Origin: Mariaggregatimicrobium sp964498785
GTDB taxonomy: Bacteria > Zhuqueibacterota > Zhuqueibacteria > Thermofontimicrobiales > Thiofontviventaceae
Direction: 5' to 3'
Length of the DNA stretch: 28,520 nucleotides
Assembly (NCBI GenBank): GCA_964498785.1
Contig: CAZCJL010000091.1
Coordinates: 1-28,520 of the forward strand
Shown here: one piece after another, positions 1 to 8,926 of the stretch
How positions within the stretch are numbered: the first letter of the stretch is position 1
Layout of the letters: the number at the start of each line of letters is the position of its first letter
Program-made: the position numbers and the translations under genes
Notes under the pieces: generated by a model
Told to the model about the DNA's origin: nothing
The model's database searches: none
The model's input: the letters and a program-made list of their open reading frames with translations, nothing else

Positions 1-32
1 AGATTAACTAATTATTTTATAATTAATTGAAC

Positions 33-54
33 GTTTTCGTTCAGACACTAATTA
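33..54. repeat. Left copy of a 22-bp inverted repeat, probable IS terminal repeat
   Basis: The reverse complement of this stretch reads TAATTAGTG-T-CTGAACGAAAAC. It matches 28467-28488 at 21 of 22 positions, in the opposite orientation. Beyond the matching part the two sites diverge, as the left and right ends of one insertion sequence would. Read inward, the element would extend to the left, outside the window. No transposase is visible, so the IS assignment is inference. Confidence 0.55.
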
Positions 55-98
55 GTATTTCATTTTGTACAGCAATTCAGTTTCCTGGATCGATCAGG

Positions 99-1382
99 TT
101 AAAATTTTATGCCGTACTGCTGTAGATGTCTCCAATTGGTATTTTGTAATCTATACTCACCGAAACCGGATTCGTCCATAAAAAGAAATTGATAATTCAA
201 CTTATAATAACTCCATAATTCATACGGTTTATGTGCCCGATCAAACGGATGTCGTTCAATATCATTGGGCGGTCCAAAAATAATATAAATCATTCCGCGA
301 TCAGTTTTCCAGCCATCTCTGAATGTAGAAAACGATTGATTTGCAAATTGAACTCTTCGGTAATATTCATCTCGAAGCTCGTTTGCCGCTGTACCTTCTG
401 TAGGATCATGTTCTTCCCAAAACTCTTCAAATTTTTGAAGACGCTCGGACTTTGGCGAATTCTTCAGTTCTTTCACATCTGATTTCTCTGCGACATATTT
501 TAATTGTTCAATTGCCTCATCAAGATCAACAATTGTCGAAGGGATTCCGATTGAGCGAACCATAAATATTTTCTTTACAGCATCGTGTTTACCTTTTTGG
601 CCCACTTTCAATACAATTGAATATTTACCATGCGATAATTTGCTGGTATTAACTTTGAAAGCAGTTAACGTGCGACTACCAATCTTTGGTGTATCGTACG
701 CCTGCTCCTGAATTTTTTTATTATCGTCATCCTGAATTTCATATTTTACTTCAAAATTATCATTCTTTTCAATTCTACTATAAATTTCAAAATAACAAAA
801 TAATTCTGTACTATAGCTTCTAACATAGCTTGCAACCTGCGGATGAATTGTATTAACGCCCAGTGAATCGAAAATCACTTTATCAGCGATTGTAATATCG
901 CTAATAGATACGTCTTTTTTCTCGAAACTCCTTAATTTAACTTTTGGTTCAACTTTGCTTGCTTTTTTAGTGTCAATATCCATCACCATGATGGAAACAT
1001 TATACTTACCGGGTTCAAGGTGAAAGCTAAGGTATGATAAACTAAATTTCTTTCGAGAATTGGTTAGATCATAATTATCAACAACAACTTCTTCCTGAGT
1101 AATATCACCATCCACCTGATTGCCATCACTATCTTTCATTATCACTGAAAATTCATATTTTGCAGCGAATAGCCCATCACTTTTAATAAATTGTAATGCA
1201 TCATACGGAATTTCTACGTATATATTCAAACGACTCAAGCCGGGTTTGTCTGACGCGACATTTACCATGTCATAGTAAAAACGTGGTATTCCCTCATATT
1301 TAGGTGAATAGAATTCCATTTGCGCAAAACTAACTGAACAAACAGTCAAAATTAAACCAAGTAAAATGAATAAATGTTTCAT
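99..1382 (-). CDS. GWxTD domain-containing secreted protein
   Basis: This is a 427-residue protein with a clear N-terminal signal peptide (basic start, leucine-rich core, ending SVSFAQ), so it is exported. The C-terminal part carries the motif that names the GWxTD family, seen as GWKTDRG at residues 357-363, followed by IIFGPP and an aromatic-rich segment (YELWSYY). The middle (about 30-280) looks like beta-rich, Ig-like sequence. GWxTD proteins are common in FCB bacteria and Acidobacteria, but their biochemical role is unknown. The start is supported by GGGAGG five bases upstream of the ATG. It is the last gene of the long minus-strand operon, 46 bases after rimO. Family assignment is firm; function cannot be given. 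Confidence 0.88.
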   Translation of the reverse strand: MKHLFILLGLILTVCSVSFAQMEFYSPKYEGIPRFYYDMVNVASDKPGLSRLNIYVEIPYDALQFIKSDGLFAAKYEFSVIMKDSDGNQVDGDITQEEVVVDNYDLTNSRKKFSLSYLSFHLEPGKYNVSIMVMDIDTKKASKVEPKVKLRSFEKKDVSISDITIADKVIFDSLGVNTIHPQVASYVRSYSTELFCYFEIYSRIEKNDNFEVKYEIQDDDNKKIQEQAYDTPKIGSRTLTAFKVNTSKLSHGKYSIVLKVGQKGKHDAVKKIFMVRSIGIPSTIVDLDEAIEQLKYVAEKSDVKELKNSPKSERLQKFEEFWEEHDPTEGTAANELRDEYYRRVQFANQSFSTFRDGWKTDRGMIYIIFGPPNDIERHPFDRAHKPYELWSYYKLNYQFLFMDESGFGEYRLQNTNWRHLQQYGIKF

Positions 1383-1428
1383 TTTTGCCTCCCACTAACA
1401 AGCTTTAAATCTGCTTAAAGTCTGTTAG

Positions 1429-2733
1429 TTATCTTAATGTTTGGGATATGTTGATCACTGAAGCGACCAGGTCATATTCATACGCCTCCATAATCTTCGC
1501 TTTATAAAAATTTCCTATATTCACATTATCTTTAACAATCACCTGATTATCAATATCCGGACTATCCCACTCAGTTCTTCCTGTATAGCTATTCAGTTCT
1601 TTATTAAATGCATCAATGATTATTTCGACATTTTTACCTACTAATTGTGAATTCCGTCGCCAGGAGATTTCCTGTTGTGTTTCCATAATTGCCTGATAAC
1701 GATCTTCTTTTTCTTCCTCACTGAGTTGATTTGATAGCCTGGCTGCATTGGTTCCTTGTTCTTTTGAATATTTAAAAACACCCAATCGCTCAACCCGGAT
1801 TTCTTGAATGAAATTTAACAAATCCCTGAAATCCGTATCAGTTTCTCCGGGAAAACCAACTATCACAGTAGAACGGATTGCGATATTTTTGATCGTGGCG
1901 CGTAGTTTATCGATCAACCGTTTTATTTGCTTGCTATTTACTTTTCTTCCCATTTTTTTTAAAACAGAATCAGCTATATGTTGAATTGGCAGATCAATAT
2001 AGTTGCATATTTTTTCTTCACTCGCGATTACATCGATCATGGAGTCATCCAAATGCGCTGGATGTGCATACAATAACCGGATCCATTTTAGCCCATTAAT
2101 TTGAGCAATATTTTCAAGTAAATATGTTAAGTTACCATTATTTTTCAAATCTCTTCCATAATAGGTTGTATCCTGGGCGACAATGATCAGTTCTCTAACA
2201 CCTTGTTCTACTAAAAACCTTGCTTCGTCTATCAGTTCATCAAAATTTCGGCTCACATAATTTCCCTTGATCGAAGGTATTAAACAGTAACTGCAACAAT
2301 TATTGCATCCCTCTGCAATTTTAAGATATGCAAAATGCTTTGGTTTACCCAGTTTTCGAATCATCGAAACCCGCGCATCGAGCTTTAGATCATTTGCGAT
2401 TTTATCGGCAATTGTTCGGAAATCCAGTTGATCGTAAAACGCGTCGACTTCCTGGAGTTCCGGTTCCAGTTCGTGTTTGTACTTTTGGGGCAAACAGCCT
2501 GTCACATATATCTTTTTTGCACGTCCACTATTTTTTAATTGTATCGCCTCCAGAATCGTTTGGATGGCTTCTTCCCGAGCGCTTAATAAGAATGAACAAG
2601 TATTTATAATTATTATTTCTGCTTGTTGAGGTTCATTTACAAACACAACATTTTGATGTGCTAACCCGCCCATCAAATATTCTGAATCGACAATATTTTT
2701 GGGACATCCCAGTGTTAATACATGGATTTTCAT
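1429..2733 (-). CDS. rimO: Ribosomal protein S12 methylthiotransferase RimO
   Basis: Radical SAM methylthiotransferase that adds a methylthio group to the conserved aspartate of ribosomal protein S12, working in the cytoplasm. The 434 residues match RimO length. The N-terminal UPF0004 domain has the three cysteines that bind one Fe-S cluster (C10 in LGCPKN, C46 in NTC, C80 in TGC). The radical SAM cluster motif CxxxCxxC is C143, C147 and C150, followed by IPSIKG. A C-terminal TRAM domain fits residues of about 365-430. The LGCPKNIVDSE opening is typical of RimO rather than MiaB. The ATG overlaps the ftsY stop (ATGA), so the two are probably translationally coupled. Confidence 0.95.
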   Translation of the reverse strand: MKIHVLTLGCPKNIVDSEYLMGGLAHQNVVFVNEPQQAEIIIINTCSFLLSAREEAIQTILEAIQLKNSGRAKKIYVTGCLPQKYKHELEPELQEVDAFYDQLDFRTIADKIANDLKLDARVSMIRKLGKPKHFAYLKIAEGCNNCCSYCLIPSIKGNYVSRNFDELIDEARFLVEQGVRELIIVAQDTTYYGRDLKNNGNLTYLLENIAQINGLKWIRLLYAHPAHLDDSMIDVIASEEKICNYIDLPIQHIADSVLKKMGRKVNSKQIKRLIDKLRATIKNIAIRSTVIVGFPGETDTDFRDLLNFIQEIRVERLGVFKYSKEQGTNAARLSNQLSEEEKEDRYQAIMETQQEISWRRNSQLVGKNVEIIIDAFNKELNSYTGRTEWDSPDIDNQVIVKDNVNIGNFYKAKIMEAYEYDLVASVINISQTLR

Positions 2734-3653
2734 TGAAAAAGCGCCTCAACAAATTCTTCCGGATCAAATGGCTGTAAATCTTCAATTTGTTCTCCCACTC
2801 CGATAAATTTAACCGGTACACCTAATTCTTCCTTAATCGCCAAAACCATACCGCCTTTGGCTGTCCCATCTAACTTTGTTAAAACAATTCCGCTAATATC
2901 TACTGCTTTTGTAAATTGTCGCGCCTGATTCAGTCCATTTTGTCCTGTTGTCGCATCCATAACAAGTAATGTTTCATGGGGCGCAGTTTCGTCAAGTTTT
3001 TTAACAACACGATTAATTTTTTTTAATTCTTCCATTAAATTCGTTTTTGTGTGCAACCGACCCGCAGTATCAACAATTAAAATATCTATCTGGCGATTCA
3101 TTGCAGCTTTCATTGAATCAAAAGCAACAGATCCTGGATCCGCACCTGGCTGATTTCGGATGATTTCCACACATGCCCGGTCAGCCCAAACTTCCAATTG
3201 TTCTGACGCGGCCGCTCGAAATGTATCCGCTGCCGACAACAGCACTTTTTTACCTTCATTTTTATACTGATATGCCAACTTGCCAATTGTCGTTGTTTTA
3301 CCAGTTCCATTTACGCCAACAACCATTATCACATAAGGCGTTTGTATTGAATTCAAGACATCCTTTGGTTGACTCGCTTCATTTGTGATGATTCGCCTTG
3401 TGGCTGATTTTAAAAACTGAAGAATATTCTCCGGCTTCTTGATTCCCAGATCATTTACTTTTGCTCTCACTTCTTCAATGAGTTTTAATGCAATATTACC
3501 CCCAACATCTCCGCTGATCAAAATTTCCTCAAGCTCTTCATATAAATCATCATCAATTTCTTTTCGTGAACTTACGGCGGTTCCGATTTTATCAATCAAG
3601 CCTTCTCTGGTTTTTACCAATCCTGTTTTTAATTTTCCGAGCACACTTTTCAC
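2730..3653 (-). CDS. ftsY: Signal recognition particle receptor FtsY
   Basis: SRP-receptor GTPase that docks ribosome-nascent chain-SRP complexes at the inner membrane. The 307 residues contain an N domain (about 1-95) and a G domain. The G domain shows the P-loop GVNGTGKTT (113-121), DTFRAAA (143-149), DTAGR (195-199), TKLD (259-262) and the following GGM. The long acidic A domain of E. coli FtsY is absent, as in many bacteria. The start is GTG, not ATG; GAGG six bases upstream supports it. A 64-base gap separates it from the reductase gene upstream, and the stop overlaps rimO by four bases. Confidence 0.95.
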   Translation of the reverse strand: MKSVLGKLKTGLVKTREGLIDKIGTAVSSRKEIDDDLYEELEEILISGDVGGNIALKLIEEVRAKVNDLGIKKPENILQFLKSATRRIITNEASQPKDVLNSIQTPYVIMVVGVNGTGKTTTIGKLAYQYKNEGKKVLLSAADTFRAAASEQLEVWADRACVEIIRNQPGADPGSVAFDSMKAAMNRQIDILIVDTAGRLHTKTNLMEELKKINRVVKKLDETAPHETLLVMDATTGQNGLNQARQFTKAVDISGIVLTKLDGTAKGGMVLAIKEELGVPVKFIGVGEQIEDLQPFDPEEFVEALFQ

Positions 3654-3717
3654 ATTCAGCCTCGTATTCTTTCCGTTACATTATTTTCTGATTAATATTT
3701 CGTTTTCTAATATTTTA

Positions 3718-4890
3718 TTAAATCCAAAAAACCTTTAATATGTCGGGTATCAACCTCGGGTGGTTAAATAGCGCTATTTTAAAAATAGAAATAATCGTCC
3801 GATTTTTTGCCGATAGCTTATTCACTTTCAATGCGGTTTTATTAAGCTCTTCATCAGTTAATTTGTAGACTGTTTCTTTCAAGCGATATGATCGCACATG
3901 TGTTGTTCCTCCGACATCATACCATTTTTTCGGATATTCAGAGAGTCGTTTTTGGCTAACGTCATTTTCGTTTACAGCATTACTTGCAACTTTTCCTGCA
4001 ATTTCTCCGGCCAGGATACTTTGAATAATTCCACCGCCCGAAATTGGATTTGACTGATGGGCGGCATCTCCGACCATCATAAAGCCGCCACGAACTATAT
4101 CTTGCATATACGGGGCACATGGCACGCCCCCTGCCACTGTGATCAATCGCGATGCGTCGGGAAATTTTTCGTAAATAAAGTCGTTCAGATACTCCATTGC
4201 CGCTTTTTCAGCACTATATTCTCCGGAAATCCCCAATCCGACATTTGCTGTTTGGCTGTCTTTTGGAAATACCCATGCATAGCCACCGGGCGCCCATTTA
4301 CGAGAGAAATAGAAACCGCAAACATGATGTTCAACATTGATATTTCCCAACGTAATTTGCGCACAGGATTCCATATCACGTAAACGCACATGAGTTTTAA
4401 TACCTGCCCATCGTCCGACTCTGGATTCTACACCATCAGTTGCGATAACAATTTTCGATTTAATTTCATAATCATTTCCCATGTGGTTCACTTTAACGCC
4501 GCAAATATTTTCATCCTTTTTTACCAAATTGAAAACAAACGCTTTTGTAACAACTTCGGCTCCTTCAAGAGCAGCCATTCGTGCTAAATCATAATCAAAT
4601 ACTTTTCGGTCCAGTATAAAACCGCCATCCGGGTGAGCAACATCAACCGGGGTACCGTTTGGAGCAATTAACCGAACAGCATCAATGCGATTCGCAAGCC
4701 AGGAATCTTTTGGCTCCAACACAGCCCTTAAACCTTTTTCACCAACCGCTTCACCACATCGAACCGGCACACCAATTTCTCTATCTTTTTCTAATAAAAG
4801 AACTGAGCAACCATTTTTTGCCGCATATCTGGCAGCAGTTGATCCGGCAGGACCAGCGCCAACAACAATAACGTCATAACTACTTTTCAT
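3718..4890 (-). CDS. Geranylgeranyl reductase-family FAD-dependent oxidoreductase
   Basis: FAD flavoprotein of the geranylgeranyl reductase (GGR/ChlP/MenJ-like) family, which reduces double bonds of isoprenoid chains. Reading from the chosen start (390 residues), there is an N-terminal FAD-binding GAGPAG (11-16). VPVRCGE (41-47) contains the cysteine position (C45) seen in archaeal-type GGRs. PGGYAWVFPK (201-210) followed by NVGLG (216-220), and GDAAH (274-278), are hallmarks of the family. The ATG at 4890 is preferred over an in-frame ATG at 4911 because GGGAGG sits just before it; it overlaps the ferredoxin gene by 11 bases. The adjoining ferredoxin and UbiA prenyltransferase fit a shared isoprenoid-lipid pathway. 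Whether the substrate is an ether lipid, a quinone or a lipid carrier cannot be told from sequence. Confidence 0.87.
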   Translation of the reverse strand: MKSSYDVIVVGAGPAGSTAARYAAKNGCSVLLLEKDREIGVPVRCGEAVGEKGLRAVLEPKDSWLANRIDAVRLIAPNGTPVDVAHPDGGFILDRKVFDYDLARMAALEGAEVVTKAFVFNLVKKDENICGVKVNHMGNDYEIKSKIVIATDGVESRVGRWAGIKTHVRLRDMESCAQITLGNINVEHHVCGFYFSRKWAPGGYAWVFPKDSQTANVGLGISGEYSAEKAAMEYLNDFIYEKFPDASRLITVAGGVPCAPYMQDIVRGGFMMVGDAAHQSNPISGGGIIQSILAGEIAGKVASNAVNENDVSQKRLSEYPKKWYDVGGTTHVRSYRLKETVYKLTDEELNKTALKVNKLSAKNRTIISIFKIALFNHPRLIPDILKVFWI

Positions 4891-5062
4891 TTGATATAAC
4901 CTCCCAAACATGCAATGGACAGACTTTAACGCAATTTAGACATTCAGTGCACCGTTCTTCAATTAATCTGATTCGCGCTTCAAATAACTCAATCGCATCG
5001 TGAGGACAAACAGCAACGCACGTTCCGCAAAAATCACATAAATCATTCTTTGGTGAAATCAT
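4880..5062 (-). CDS. Small 2x[4Fe-4S] ferredoxin
   Basis: A 60-residue bacterial-type ferredoxin with two complete cluster motifs: C9-xx-C12-xx-C15-xxx-C19-P and C38-xx-C41-xx-C44-xxx-C48-P. It carries electrons in the cytoplasm and, given that its stop overlaps the reductase start, is probably the electron donor to that enzyme (inference). An earlier in-frame ATG exists at 5095, but it overlaps the UbiA gene and lacks a ribosome site. The ATG at 5062 has AGGAG six bases upstream. Small ferredoxins beside geranylgeranyl reductases are known mainly from archaea. Confidence 0.9.
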   Translation of the reverse strand: MISPKNDLCDFCGTCVAVCPHDAIELFEARIRLIEERCTECLNCVKVCPLHVWEVISNEK

Positions 5063-5084
5063 ACTTGCTCCTGTGAAAATTAGA

Positions 5085-6017
5085 CTATGCTGCAAACTTT
5101 GGGTAATCTATATTGAATCTTTTTTTATAGTACCATTTTGAAAGATAGAAAATAGCTACAATTAAAACGAAATAATATGGAAACTTAATGCAAACAGCAA
5201 TCGATGTAAATAATACAGAAAATTTAACTGTTCGCAAGGCATCATCTAACTTTTGAGTAATCGCAGTTGTTACGAATAATGGGAGTGAAAGCAACGCCGG
5301 AAAAAACAAAATGAACTCTTTCAAATAAAACGACATGGCAACTGTTAATATTTCAAAGATCAATGCTAAAAAAATAGAAATAGCAAATCCGTACTTCACT
5401 CCTATCGTTATTTTTCCAGCTTCAGCATCCCCTTCAATGTCTGCCAACGTTGTCAAAAAAAAGACCGCCAACAATCCTAATCCATAGGGAATTGTCTTCA
5501 ATAAAAATTCCCAATCAGTCAATCCGGAACTAATGCAACCAACACAGGCAACGGTAATGCCGCCAAGAAAATTAGCAACTATACCTAAAAATGGTTTATC
5601 TTTCCACTCAAACGGTTTTACATTATATAAAATGCCAGTCACAAAAAAAACGCAGCAAAAAATTATGCCGATTCTATAATCCAGAAAAAACGCGGCAATT
5701 AATGAAACAGACAGCAGGACGATTGCTTCGATAATTGCCTTCCATTTTTTAATGTATCCATCGGCAATAATGAACAGCTTATTGTTTTTTTGGTCGGAAA
5801 CAATATCTTTTATCTGATTAATTATAAATGCACTTCCCATCAACATGGTGAGAAGAGCGCCGATAATAACCGGATTAAAAGTCTCAGCCGCCTGTGGAGT
5901 CGCTTCATCAAATATTAAATTTCGTTGATAATTTGCTAAATAAACAGTCCAGACAGGAAAAAACAACGTCGGCCTAAGCACGAAAAAATAATCGAAAAGT
6001 TTAACAAAATTATTCAT
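5085..6017 (-). CDS. UbiA-family prenyltransferase
   Basis: Integral membrane prenyltransferase of 310 residues with about eight or nine hydrophobic segments. Both Asp-rich motifs that bind the Mg-diphosphate are present: N67-QIK-D71-IVS-D75, and DIEGD at 193-197 followed by GKITIGVKYG. The family attaches polyprenyl chains to acceptors: 4-hydroxybenzoate, naphthoate (MenA), chlorophyllide, heme, or geranylgeranylglyceryl phosphate (DGGGP synthase). The NQxKD form and close linkage to a ferredoxin and a geranylgeranyl reductase favour a DGGGP-synthase-like or chlorophyll-synthase-like relative over UbiA or MenA, but that is inference. The start is supported by AGGA just upstream. It sits 10 bases after the preceding gene. 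Confidence 0.87.
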   Translation of the reverse strand: MNNFVKLFDYFFVLRPTLFFPVWTVYLANYQRNLIFDEATPQAAETFNPVIIGALLTMLMGSAFIINQIKDIVSDQKNNKLFIIADGYIKKWKAIIEAIVLLSVSLIAAFFLDYRIGIIFCCVFFVTGILYNVKPFEWKDKPFLGIVANFLGGITVACVGCISSGLTDWEFLLKTIPYGLGLLAVFFLTTLADIEGDAEAGKITIGVKYGFAISIFLALIFEILTVAMSFYLKEFILFFPALLSLPLFVTTAITQKLDDALRTVKFSVLFTSIAVCIKFPYYFVLIVAIFYLSKWYYKKRFNIDYPKFAA

Positions 6018-6027
6018 TTATCCTAAA

Positions 6028-6456
6028 TTATAATTCTGAATACATTAGCAAAGTAACTCCAATTCCAACAACATTGGCGACAATATCTTTAATGCTACCA
6101 GCTCTTCCTGTTAGAAAACCATCCCGGATCTCTTTGGCGAGACCGATAGAAAATGCAAAACCAACACTTCTCTGAATTACAGTTTGTTTGTTATATTTTT
6201 TTTCTTCTTCTAAAAAAAAATAACATCCGGCGGTTAAAAATGCACTGACGAGAAAATGGTCAGCTTTATCCTTTCCCAACCATGAATCAGAAAACGTTAT
6301 TTTATAATGTTGATATCGATGGTTATTAACGATATTGCTTCGATGAAAAGCCACAACCTTCTTTTTTTTCAAATCATTGCACAGGCTTTTATCACTCAAC
6401 ATAATAAAAATAAATATTAATAGAAATGACTTATAACACATTTTATCTCGATTCAT
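6028..6456 (-). CDS. YfiM/DUF2279-like membrane or exported protein
   Basis: About 142 residues with a hydrophobic N-terminal segment (residues of about 10-25) that may be a signal peptide or anchor. The core GKDKADHF, a second hydrophobic stretch, GLAKEIRDG and then SIKDIVANVVGIG resemble the YfiM/DUF2279 family of small predicted periplasmic lipoproteins. No lipobox is clear here. The ATG at 6456 follows an in-frame TTG. A second ATG at 6441 (MCYKSFLL) would give a more typical short basic signal-peptide start, so the start is uncertain. The gene lies between the HD hydrolase and UbiA genes with gaps of 10-14 bases. Function unknown. Confidence 0.65.
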   Translation of the reverse strand: MNRDKMCYKSFLLIFIFIMLSDKSLCNDLKKKKVVAFHRSNIVNNHRYQHYKITFSDSWLGKDKADHFLVSAFLTAGCYFFLEEEKKYNKQTVIQRSVGFAFSIGLAKEIRDGFLTGRAGSIKDIVANVVGIGVTLLMYSEL

Positions 6457-6470
6457 CAATATAAAAGAAA

Positions 6471-7016
6471 TTATAATCCCAATTCTTTATCAATCTTTTG
6501 CATAGCTCGCAATGAAATATCTAAAAATGTTTCCAAATCAAGGCCAAACGCAGTGCAGGATTTAATTTGTTCGCGATTTGCTCCGGCGGCAAAGCGTTTT
6601 TCCTTAAAACGTCGTAAGATAAACAGCACGTCAATTGATTTCAATTTTTTATCCGGATGCATTAATGCAGCGGCGACAATTAATCCCGTGACCGGATCGG
6701 CAGCATAAATCGCTTTGCCGAAATTCGTATCACGAGGCGCTTTTTCATTATGACATTTAATCGCTGTTATAATTTCTTCATCGATATTATATTCTTTCAA
6801 AATTTCTTCTGTTATCAGCGTATGGCGGTCCGGGTCATTAACCGTTTCTTCATAATCTAAATCATGTAGCAACCCGGCAATGCCCCATTTTTCCTGATCC
6901 TGACTTAAATATGCTGCTAACTCTCGCATTACGGCTTCCACAGCGAGCACATGTTTAAATAAATTTTTATTCGTAACCTTTGATTTTGCTAATTGATATG
7001 CCTGTTCGCGATTCAT
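6471..7016 (-). CDS. HD-domain (HDIG) phosphohydrolase
   Basis: A 181-residue protein with a single HD domain. Metal-ligand candidates are H22, the H51-D52 pair in LLHDLDYEE, H65 and H89, with a later aspartate in AADPVTG. Such stand-alone HDIG proteins are predicted metal-dependent phosphohydrolases of unsettled substrate, possibly nucleotides. A strong ribosome site (AGGAG, four to five bases before ATG) supports the start. It follows the transporter gene by eight bases and belongs to the same operon. It is not the HD-GYP type: the GYP motif is absent. Confidence 0.85.
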   Translation of the reverse strand: MNREQAYQLAKSKVTNKNLFKHVLAVEAVMRELAAYLSQDQEKWGIAGLLHDLDYEETVNDPDRHTLITEEILKEYNIDEEIITAIKCHNEKAPRDTNFGKAIYAADPVTGLIVAAALMHPDKKLKSIDVLFILRRFKEKRFAAGANREQIKSCTAFGLDLETFLDISLRAMQKIDKELGL

Positions 7017-7024
7017 GGTTCTCC

Positions 7025-8398
7025 TTAAAAATAATTACCTGTAATTATAATATATCCTAAAATGAGAATAATTGCAACCGGGCAAATAAACCGAATGAGA
7101 AAAGCCCAAATATTCTTAAAATAAAAAACATTTCCCTGGCTTTCAATTTCGTTGAGCACCGCTTTAATACCCCATTTATAACCCGCAAATACTGCAATCA
7201 AAAAAGAACCTATCGTTAACGAGTAATTACCAAAAACTGCATTCATTAAATCTAAAAACCCAAATTTCAAAAAAGGTAGTTTAGAAAAACCTTTCACCGC
7301 ACCCAATGAAATAGCAGAAGGAATTCCGATTACAAAAGCGGAAATTCCCATTAATAAGGTTGCTTTTTTTCGATCCCAATTTCGTTCATCAACAAAATAC
7401 GCAACCGGCACTTCAAGCAATGAAATAGTAGACGTTAACGCTGCAACAGATAGCAACAAAAAAATACCGGCGCCGAAAAACATGCCTCCGGGCATTTTTG
7501 CAAAAATGGATGGAAGTACGACAAATACCAAACCAGCGCCTCCGGCAGGATCCATTCCCATTGCAAATAACGCCGGAAACATAACAAGGCCTGCTAAAAT
7601 TGCAATCAGTGTATCAAAAAAGACAACTGCACCAGCAGAAGTTATCAAATTTTCACGTCTTGAAAGATAGCTGCCGTACGTAATAATCGTCCCCATGCCA
7701 AGACTCAGCGAGAATAATGCCTGTCCCAATGCCCGCGCAAGCATTGTTATACTTATTTTACTTAAGTCTGGTTTTAGATAAAATTCTAATCCTTTCATTG
7801 CCCCATCTAACGTAATCGAGCGTATTGCCAGCACTATTAATAATAAAAACAGCATTGGCATTAGAATTTTAGACCATCGTTCGATTCCTGCGGAAACTCC
7901 GCCCATTACAATTGCCGAAGTTAAAGATAAAAAAACAAATAATAAGCTAATAGACAAATAAGGATTGGCAGTAAATTGTACAAATATTTCTTCTGCCTGT
8001 GCGCCTGTTGTAATATGAGACAAATCACCAATCAGGATCTTAATGAAATACCCAACAGTAAAACCAGCAATAACTCCGTAAAACGAAAGGATACCAATAC
8101 CAGTAAAAACACCCAAGCCACCAACAATTTTCCAAAACGACTTTGGAGCTAATTTTTCAAAGGCTCCCACCGGATTTTTTTGAGAATTCCGACCAATAGA
8201 TAATTCGGATATCATTACCGGTAATCCGATTAAGATGACAAAAATAATATAAATGAGAACAAATGCGGCGCCACCATTTTCGCCTGCTACATAAGGGAAT
8301 CTCCAGATGTTGCCCAGTCCGATCGCCGAACCTGCCGCCGCAACGATGAACCCAATTCTGGAGCCCCAGTTTCCTCTCTCCTGTTCAGGGATGAGCAC
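7025..8398 (-). CDS. Sodium-dependent transporter of the NSS (SNF) family
   Basis: A 457-residue multi-span inner membrane protein. It begins with the family hallmark in TM1 (GFIVAAAGSAIGLGNIWRFPY), which forms the sodium and substrate site in LeuT-like transporters, followed by GENGGAAF and GLPVMISELSIGR. Family members import amino acids or related small solutes with sodium. The substrate cannot be predicted. The start is probably the GTG at 8398: GAGGAGG (8404-8410) lies five bases before it, whereas the upstream in-frame GTG at 8404 touches that ribosome site. It follows the DUF5683 gene closely, and its ribosome site almost abuts that gene's stop. Confidence 0.92.
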   Translation of the reverse strand: MLIPEQERGNWGSRIGFIVAAAGSAIGLGNIWRFPYVAGENGGAAFVLIYIIFVILIGLPVMISELSIGRNSQKNPVGAFEKLAPKSFWKIVGGLGVFTGIGILSFYGVIAGFTVGYFIKILIGDLSHITTGAQAEEIFVQFTANPYLSISLLFVFLSLTSAIVMGGVSAGIERWSKILMPMLFLLLIVLAIRSITLDGAMKGLEFYLKPDLSKISITMLARALGQALFSLSLGMGTIITYGSYLSRRENLITSAGAVVFFDTLIAILAGLVMFPALFAMGMDPAGGAGLVFVVLPSIFAKMPGGMFFGAGIFLLLSVAALTSTISLLEVPVAYFVDERNWDRKKATLLMGISAFVIGIPSAISLGAVKGFSKLPFLKFGFLDLMNAVFGNYSLTIGSFLIAVFAGYKWGIKAVLNEIESQGNVFYFKNIWAFLIRFICPVAIILILGYIIITGNYF

Positions 8399-8410
8399 AA
8401 ACACCTCCTC

Positions 8411-8926
8411 TTAAAAATTAACAGAAAGCGATAGCATTATTTTGGGATTTTCTTCAGACGGATCGACATGAAAACTTAAATCCTTACTTTCATCAAAATA
8501 GGACATGTGAGCATCTACATAAGCATCCAAAACATTGTAAAGAACAATTCCCACCAGGTACCATGTAGATAAATTTCGATTTTGGATATAAAACTCCCGT
8601 TCGGCCTCGGTCGTGCTTTTTTTAAGCATTTGGTTCAGGTAAATTGAATTTACGAACAGACCAATTTCTGCGCCTCCGAGAATTAATGCTTTAAATTGTT
8701 TGCCATTATATAATTGACCCAATCCCGGAAAAGCCAGCGAGCAAATCATAGCAGTTTTAGGAGACTTTTTTTCCATACCTGTTGAATCTATCATATTTTT
8801 CTGCGTTTTTTGACTAACATTAGTGCTGTCATTTTGAGCAAACAACTGAGATGTTATCAAGAAACATATTATAAATCCAATACTAAAAATATTTTTTATT
8901 ATAATATTTATTGAAAGTGCTCGCAA
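8411..8926 (-). CDS. DUF5683-family membrane protein with signal peptide
   Basis: About 171 residues. An N-terminal hydrophobic segment ends SQLFAQ like a cleavable signal peptide. It is followed by the DUF5683 core: MICSLAFPGLGQLYNGK, a second membrane-like segment, and YLVGIVLYNVLDAYVDAHM. Such proteins are common in FCB bacteria and have no known function. The gene overlaps the end of the HD-GYP gene by 44 bases, and no ATG is available in the N-terminal region, so the start is uncertain. TTG at 8926 is the best canonical candidate, with GAGGAG about 12 bases upstream, longer than ideal. Confidence 0.78.
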   Translation of the reverse strand: MRALSINIIIKNIFSIGFIICFLITSQLFAQNDSTNVSQKTQKNMIDSTGMEKKSPKTAMICSLAFPGLGQLYNGKQFKALILGGAEIGLFVNSIYLNQMLKKSTTEAEREFYIQNRNLSTWYLVGIVLYNVLDAYVDAHMSYFDESKDLSFHVDPSEENPKIMLSLSVNF

